A stretch of 64,000 nucleotides of DNA. Source: Branchiostoma floridae. Lineage: Eukaryota > Chordata > Leptocardii > Amphioxiformes > Branchiostomatidae. The notes beneath the pieces are model-generated. The model was not told the origin of the DNA and searched no databases. It was given only the letters and a program-made list of their open reading frames with translations. A program made the position numbers and the translations under genes. The DNA is taken from the NCBI RefSeq assembly GCF_000003815.2, contig NC_049995.1:5237771-5301770 (forward strand), read 5' to 3'. Positions 57,880-64,000 of this stretch are shown here, one piece after another; positions within the stretch are counted from its first letter, which is position 1, and each line of letters starts with the position of its first letter.

Positions 57880-59060
57880 GTTGGAACAAGCAGGAGTGTA
57901 ATTTGGCGAGTGGGTGTATGTGAGTGGGCCGGTGGGCTCAAAGTAGACAAGGAAGAGATCTTTGAAGTCCTTTTTCATCAATATAAATGTACACCTAATT
58001 TCAAATCACTGTGGTCATTACTTTCCAATTAGTGTTCTCTTACTTGAAAATTAGAATGCTAGTGGTGAGAAAAACAAGGAAGGGTGAACTGTTATCAGTA
58101 TGATTGCATGGGTTACTGTGTTACTCATGCCATAAACTTTACTGTGAGTCTACAAATAAAGTCGTTGTCAAACATTTGAAGAGGACTCTATTATGTATTT
58201 CAACAAGAAAGAAGTGTCTGAATTTTATCAGAGCAAATCGATTTGCACATTTCAGGTCACAGCTCAATTGTGTAGATGTTTTCTCATCTCTTTCATGCAT
58301 GTTATTGTGTGTCGCCTTCATAGTAATGATCACAACGATCTGGATTTTGGTACAGGCTTTATACTTTACAACTTTGCTCCGAAATATCACCTGTGCACGT
58401 TATCAAAAGCAGGGCTCGAAATTCATTTTGGGGATTAGGTGCACTGGTGCACCCAGCTTAACAAATTGGGTGCACCAAAAATTTTTTGGGTGCACCACTT
58501 AAATTTAAGTAGAATGTCAAGAAAACCTAATAACAAAACTTAGTTACAAGCTATCAAATTCTTATACAAGTAGCATGACAGACATTTTTATTATCTTTCT
58601 AACACTTAGATGTCAAGAATATCATGTATACTAGCATACTTGATATCTTTCCATACATAAACCTATGAAAATATAATAATAATTCATGACACTGCGTGCT
58701 CGAATCTGAGTGTATGAGCTTGCAAATATGTTCACTGAGTACATTACCCTTTATGTATGAGTACATGAATACACACGTTCATGAACCCAATAGTAAGGTC
58801 AAAACAAGGCCTTGTTCCTTGTTTCACTAGCAAATAGGTATTAATTTTAGTTTGCTTTCAAATCAAAGCTGCCGTTGAAAAGAGTCGAATTGGATCGATG
58901 TTCAAATATACGGAACACTCCTTGTCAATTTGAAGGTTAAATCATCACTAAGAATCGGGCTGTTCATCTTCAGGAAGATTTTATTCAGCTCAATTCAAAT
59001 TGGCCGTTCAAGTTCAAGAGATTTGATTGGCATAGATGTTGCTGAGTGTGAGCAACCTGT
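57880..59060. other. No gene recognised
   Basis: Near 58411, GCAGGGCTCGAAATTC looks like the left end of another hAT-type element, followed by three GGTGCACC words, but I cannot find its right end. Confidence 0.4.
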
Positions 59061-59070
59061 TGGTGAGTAA

Positions 59071-59374
59071 TACTGTAAATACCTTTAAGTTTGGGGGGAT
59101 TTAATTTTGCGGAAGACAGAAAATGAAATGTTCGTGGTGGTTTCGAGTTCACAGTAGCGCCATACCGTGCATCGACACATTTTACAATACTGTCAAATAT
59201 TTGACAGTATTGTATATCTCAAATATATCTGACAATGTATAGTGTGTACATGTAGCGAGAAGGGGGTGTTCTAGGCGGCACGAGCAGAAGACAGAAGGAA
59301 AATGTTCGCGGTGGTTTTGAGTTCACAAAAACAGCAAACATAGAACCATCACAAAAGTTTCTGTATTAACAGTA
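59071..59374. mobile_element. Palindromic CGCGGT family MITE, copy 5, with internal insertion
   Basis: TACTGTAAATACCTTTAAG to TTCTGTATTAACAGTA. About 100 bp longer than other copies; the extra DNA begins near a 32-bp perfect palindrome (59183-59214). Confidence 0.6.
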
Positions 59375-59566
59375 TGCCGATAGTGTTCCTTAAGGCGCAT
59401 GCTTCAGATTAATTTCACAGTTAACGAGGTCATTAATATTTATACCTTAACCTTCAGGCAAGCTGCCACCCGAATCTGGGTGCTAGCACATACATGTAAT
59501 TATCTGATTATCCTCAGCTTTGATATCAAAGTGACAGATCAAAAAGCTTTCCACGACTCCTTCAAC

Positions 59567-60321
59567 TAGGGGTGGGTGAAGTAGGCAACCTTTCATCTTT
59601 TGCAAAACAACTCATTGAGATTTTTTGAATGGATAACGAATTATCAGACTTCAAAGCAAATGGATCAAAGTTTGAAGATTTGTTTCATAATTGGACGGTT
59701 GATAGCCTATGTTGCAGTATAACTATAAGAATGGGGCTAGTTTTTATTTTAGGGGGCATACTGCTTTCCATGGCAAACTCCCTTTCCCGGCATAAGAAAA
59801 CATTATGAGCCAACATTGAAAACCCCACCCTGCCACCTAAAATAAAAATTAGCCCCGATCGAAGACTGCAATGGAGGCTAGATGGTAATAAGTGCTATAA
59901 TTTCTTGCAACACATGCACAAAGCATCAATAACTAGAAATCAACACCACAGCATGTCCACAATCAAAGATACAAAACCAGGTCATGCTGCAGTACACAGG
60001 TCAACCAACAGAGAGCCCAAAAATACACTAAAATTGTTGGGTAATCACAACACCTACCAATGTAACAAATATCATTGCAATCTACTGCCTCAGTTTGTTT
60101 TAATTTAGTATAGAGACTTGGTAAAAATGGCTATCAGTATCAACTCTAAGTACTCTTTGCTGTAGTTATTTTCATGGATTAAAAAACCCCAAACAGACGA
60201 ACGCCTGTCGGTAATATCTGTTCATTTTCTGTCCAAAATCTGGTTCACTGATTTCTTTCAAGTCAGTTTTTTCTGGATCCATCAACAAGAAAAAACAGTT
60301 TTGTACCAGTACACACCTCTA
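59567..60321. mobile_element. hAT-like MITE, older copy
   Basis: Left TAGGGGTGGGTGAA, right GTACCAGTACACACCTCTA. The last ~140 bp, read in reverse, match the left part of the 16339 copy (AAACTGTTTTTTC and CAGAAAAAAC segments). Flanks match only weakly. It contains the 124-bp hairpin 59733-59856. Confidence 0.55.
59733..59856. repeat. 124-bp inverted repeat
   Basis: GGGGCTAGTTTTTATTTTAG at the left and CTAAAATAAAAATTAGCCCC at the right, 80 bp apart; looks like a small MITE inside the hAT-like element. Confidence 0.6.
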
Positions 60322-60324
60322 TTG

Positions 60325-62600
60325 TCAAATGCATGAAAAGGATATAGAGAAAGGTAAACATGACTACAAATTGCGTTCTTCTTATTACTCCCATGCATGA
60401 GAAAATTTACTTCTTCCAGAACTCCAATACAAAAAAGAAATTGTTGTTTTGAACATCAAATTTAAATGATTTTGGCATAAAATTCATGCTACTAAAGCAA
60501 CAGGCTCAGAACAAAAATATCAAGCAAATATATTTCATTCTGAGACTCCATACACATTTTTCCAAACGTCATATTTCATATTTCAATACTGTACTTGCTT
60601 TTCCTGTTCCTATTTTTCATGTTTTGATATTGTAACACCAATTACTAGTAGCCTTCCTGTGATGCTACTCTAGATCTCAGTGAAGAAAATTTGATTATAT
60701 TTTCAATATTGGCTAATTTCCAAAACTCCAAGAAACGGGGAATTTCCTTGGTGACGCACTATCAGTACACTTTGATTAAGATGCAGAGTAAACCTTTCGT
60801 GGCCTACTTTCAGCAAATGGTAGATACAAAATTAGTCTGAGCTGCTGCATCTAATTTGCATTTCCTGGTTCACGACAAATCTGTGACTTTAAAGTATATA
60901 GAAAAGGTGATCCATGGACAATTTATGCAAATGATGACCTATTAGTAATTTGAATAATCAAAGGGAAACATTTATGATACATCACTCGAAAACCGTTGAT
61001 ATTATTTGGTGAAGAGGTCTTAAAACTGGTAGATGTCAGATCTAAATATGTCTTAGGGTTAAACTTAAAGAATACCCAGTCTTCACATTTTGCTCTCACA
61101 CATATTGCACTATAAAGTCATGTATACCATTCCCCTTCAAACATATGTTTCAAACAGTAAAGTAGCTTTGAATTTATTACTTTTCCTTTCACATGCTTTT
61201 TTATGTAATCATAACACAATAAATGCCATACGGGTATTTTGCTTTAATGTTTGCAAAACATATAAAAGACTTGAGGCATACTGGTATTTTCTTTTCCTTG
61301 CTTTCATCCAACTGCTGTCATCTCTTGTTAGTCTTTGATAATATAAAATGTTTGATGTTATACCATGTTTATTTGTTTTCATGATTTTCAGTGATTTGAG
61401 GATGAGGTCCAAACAGAAGTAAACTAGCATAAAAATAACAAAAAATTTTCTAAAGATCATATTCCATGTCCATAGCTTCAGACATTTTATAAGTAGAATA
61501 ATGTAAAAAAAAAGATGAGTTGAATTTATCTCGCAAAACTAACAGTCAATGTATTGTCAGAAAACTTAATGGCTTTGGCTTACAGTTTTTTAAAAATCAC
61601 ACAATATCATTATAGTGAATATCATTTTAGTTTAACCCAATGTTGCATCCAGCCACTTCAATCTAATTTGTTACCTTTTGTATCAGAAGAAAATAATGGC
61701 AAATTATAAAATCAACACCCATGAATAATTTTACCAGGTTGGTAAATGACTGATGAAGTTCTTCAAATTCATAACCACATAATTATATAATTTTATAACT
61801 AACAATTTCAAGAAATTTGATAATTACAAGGACCCATCAAATGACAACATGTGTCCATTCTGACATCCGGAAGTGAAAAGGTTCCTAAAAACTCATTTTA
61901 AGTGTTCCTCAGGGAGTCAATTAAAAGCAATGATAAACGAGGGATCTTTCATCTTATGTTTGTAGGGCAAGTTAATTGGCAGCGCTGTTCACACATCCGT
62001 ACCAGGCTGCGTTTTTATTGGACAAGAAGGAAATGACCCAATTGATCTAGCCATAATTGAGTGGCTCCAGACCCACTTGGGCAAAGTGTGGGGGTTGCAT
62101 TCATCATTACCTCCATGAACTATCAATTATATTTTCACAAGCGTTTGTCTGTCTGTCTGTGTGTGAACAAGATAACTCAAGAACGGCTGGGTGGATTGGT
62201 TTCATACTTAGTACATGTTGATGGGGTGTGACAGAAGCTGGAAATGATTAGATTTTGGGCCCCCTAACAACTTTCCATGGTACTGTAGCACACAATTTTT
62301 AAGTGTTAGATAGCTCCTGTGCTCAGGAAGAAGTGACATGAGTTTGGGCCCCCTAGCCACTAGTTTTAGGATAGCAGGGGTATTTTGTCAAAAAAATTCT
62401 GGAGAGGATAACTCAAGAAGGAAAAACGCCCCTGCAGTTCTGCAATTAAACGTTAGGGGGCTGAAACTTTACCCACTTTGTCATGATGCTTAACGCTACC
62501 TACCACCTAAATGTCAAGACCACAGCATGTCCAAGACAAGAGATACATTGAAAAAACTCATATTATAGAATATTTTCTGTAATTATGCAAATGTACTCCT
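60325..62600. other. No gene recognised
   Basis: AT-rich. The part 62120-62560 (with GTCTGTCTGTCTGTGTGTG, then two TTTGGGCCCCCTA sites) looks repeat-derived, but it has no second copy in this window. Confidence 0.4.
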
Positions 62601-62609
62601 ATTTTGCAT

Positions 62610-62860
62610 ACAAAAGGCACTTTACAAGACTTTCTCCCCTTTGCACAGGTGAAAATGAGTACTTAGCTTTGATTATTTTACCTAATTAGTTCTATCCCTC
62701 AGATAGCACGTTAAATGGTGGTCACGTGCTTGAGGAGTCTCAGCCACACCTCGGGCACATCAAAGAACCCACTGCACTTATCCAAAAGAGTAGGGGCTTT
62801 TCCCAGTGTGAGTGGATCAAATAAATCTGTCCGGATATATACAATGCAGCTTGTACCATT
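62610..62860 (+). mobile_element. 5'-truncated SINE body
   Basis: AAAGGCACTTTACAAGAC, CAGGTGAAAATGAGTACTTAG, ATCAAAGAACCCACTGCACT and AGGGGCTTTTCCCAGTGTGA continue the body type seen at 53606; the tRNA head is missing. Confidence 0.5.
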
Positions 62861-62877
62861 TGGTACAAACCTGGTGT

Positions 62878-63133
62878 GTTAACGCTAGTTCACCTTTATT
62901 CGCAGGGTAACCTAAATCCGTTGTACCTAAAAACAGTATATTTCGTGATAGTAGATGGACGGTGGTTTCTAATTGCCTTTTTTCAATATATTGAAGTGTG
63001 AGACCACCGTCAGTCGACTTATTTGTTTCTTTGAACCTCTATTTATTCATGAAAGCTTGATATCACGAATTACCCTAGTTTTTATATACAATGGATAAAG
63101 GTTACCCCGCGAATAAAGGTGAACTAGTGTTAC
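62878..63133. mobile_element. MITE with GTAACGCTAG ends, copy 2
   Basis: GTTAACGCTAGTTCACC at the left, GGTGAACTAGTGTTAC at the right, with TTATTCGCAGGGTAACC and GGTTACCCCGCGAATAA paired inside. Confidence 0.75.
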
Positions 63134-64000
63134 GCCAGAAGGTGGTTTACCGGGCATGCAAAACGAACAATCACAAACACAATTTGTTGCAAGCACACAC
63201 ACACAAAATCAATACATGTAATACCAAGGAGTATTAAAGGTAATACCTGGTTATTCTGTAACATGTAAGACTGTGTGGCAATATACATAAAGCGGTTTAC
63301 ATGCGTGAAAATACATGCAATTGCAATTAATCTGCGTGACACCTACATGTCATATTTTACAGTACATTACAGTACAGGTTGTGAAATGGAACTCATTGCC
63401 AGTCAAGAGGTCGTGAAAGCTATAGCTTCAAAACAAGGTTGGATTTATGCTGGAGAAAGAAGAAGTACGGCAAGCGAAAGCTAAGGAGGGTAACTCCTCA
63501 GGCACCGGTGCTGCCTACTTTACCTTACCTAGCAATCTTCAGGTATCTTCAGGTATTAACGTTAAATGTAAAGTAAAGATGCACCTACCTCGTATTCCGC
63601 CTGGACAGAGGTCGTTTGGCCTGTGCTTCTGCACGGAAGATAAGTGGCACTATATGTCTTGAAGAAATGGCCTCTGCTATAAGACTTCACGACACCATAC
63701 CTGCTTGACGTCTGGCGCACTCTGTACCAAAGATCAACTCATGCCAATGTGATCATATGGCGGACGGGCCCACTAGGATTTCGGGAAGTTCCAAATTGAT
63801 ATTCAATGTTTTTATGAAAGTAAGTGATATACTACTTATGTATTCTCTACATGAAAGACATTATGAAAGATATGAACTTACAATGTCTTTGTATTGAAGC
63901 ATTTCATGACCTTCTTATGATATTATTGTTATTCAGTTAGTCAATAAAGTTCAAATAACACCCCTATATGAAATTGACTTCATCTGCTGACCTTTGTTCT
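63134..64000. other. No gene recognised at the right edge
   Basis: Two short overlapping open frames on the plus strand (63360-63484 and 63447-63662) are unlike anything that I know and lack clear splice context. An exon running off the window cannot be excluded. Confidence 0.4.

Noticed and set aside
56770..57981. A 403-residue open frame on the minus strand (and 355 on the plus) with repeated TIPVPGAEN / MVFSAPGTG
   Set aside because: It is the 27-bp minisatellite read through; both strands stay open because 27 is a multiple of three, and the frame crosses an N gap.

Overview
The window is animal nuclear DNA, most likely from a cephalochordate (amphioxus, Branchiostoma-like). That is an inference from deuterostome-type proteins, AT-rich noncoding DNA rich in the ACATGTA word, very dense short transposons, and minisatellites lying on exon borders. 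There are three assembly gaps: 24242-24341, 42521-42620 and 57189-57591.

Two genes are clear. (1) VPS52, plus strand, 7211/7241-14855, ten coding exons, 717 residues (727 from the upstream ATG). It is the GARP/EARP tethering subunit, all nine introns are phase 0, and the frame is intact from start to stop. (2) A steryl-sulfatase/arylsulfatase of the STS-ARSE type, minus strand, 36343-20686. It has six visible coding exons with a signal peptide, the formylglycine motif CTPSRA, a membrane hairpin and a conserved C-terminus. One short exon, expected to carry the GGK...WEGGIRVP-type segment, cannot be found between 27534 and 22908 and may lie in the 24242-24341 gap. A CpG-rich minus-strand segment with a good donor (6414-6728) may be the first exon of a third gene divergent from VPS52.

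Layout: 1-6400 holds no gene that I recognise, only short transposons. 6414-16180 is a possible bidirectional promoter plus VPS52. 16339-18174 is a nested pair of short transposons. 20395-37000 is the sulfatase gene, with a piggyBac-like insertion, an interstitial telomeric tract and a pre-miRNA-like hairpin in its introns. 37100-64000 has no recognisable gene and is built from SINEs, MITE-like families, several minisatellites and a 3.1-kb inverted repeat.

The most unusual feature is a repeated pattern at splice junctions. In both genes, pieces of DNA that span an exon-intron border have been tandemly duplicated into the adjacent intron. The result is arrays of decoy donors (VPS52 exons 3 and 8) and decoy acceptors (VPS52 exons 3 and 8; sulfatase first coding and last exons). 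One decoy donor, at 13728, would lengthen VPS52 by 27 codons in frame.
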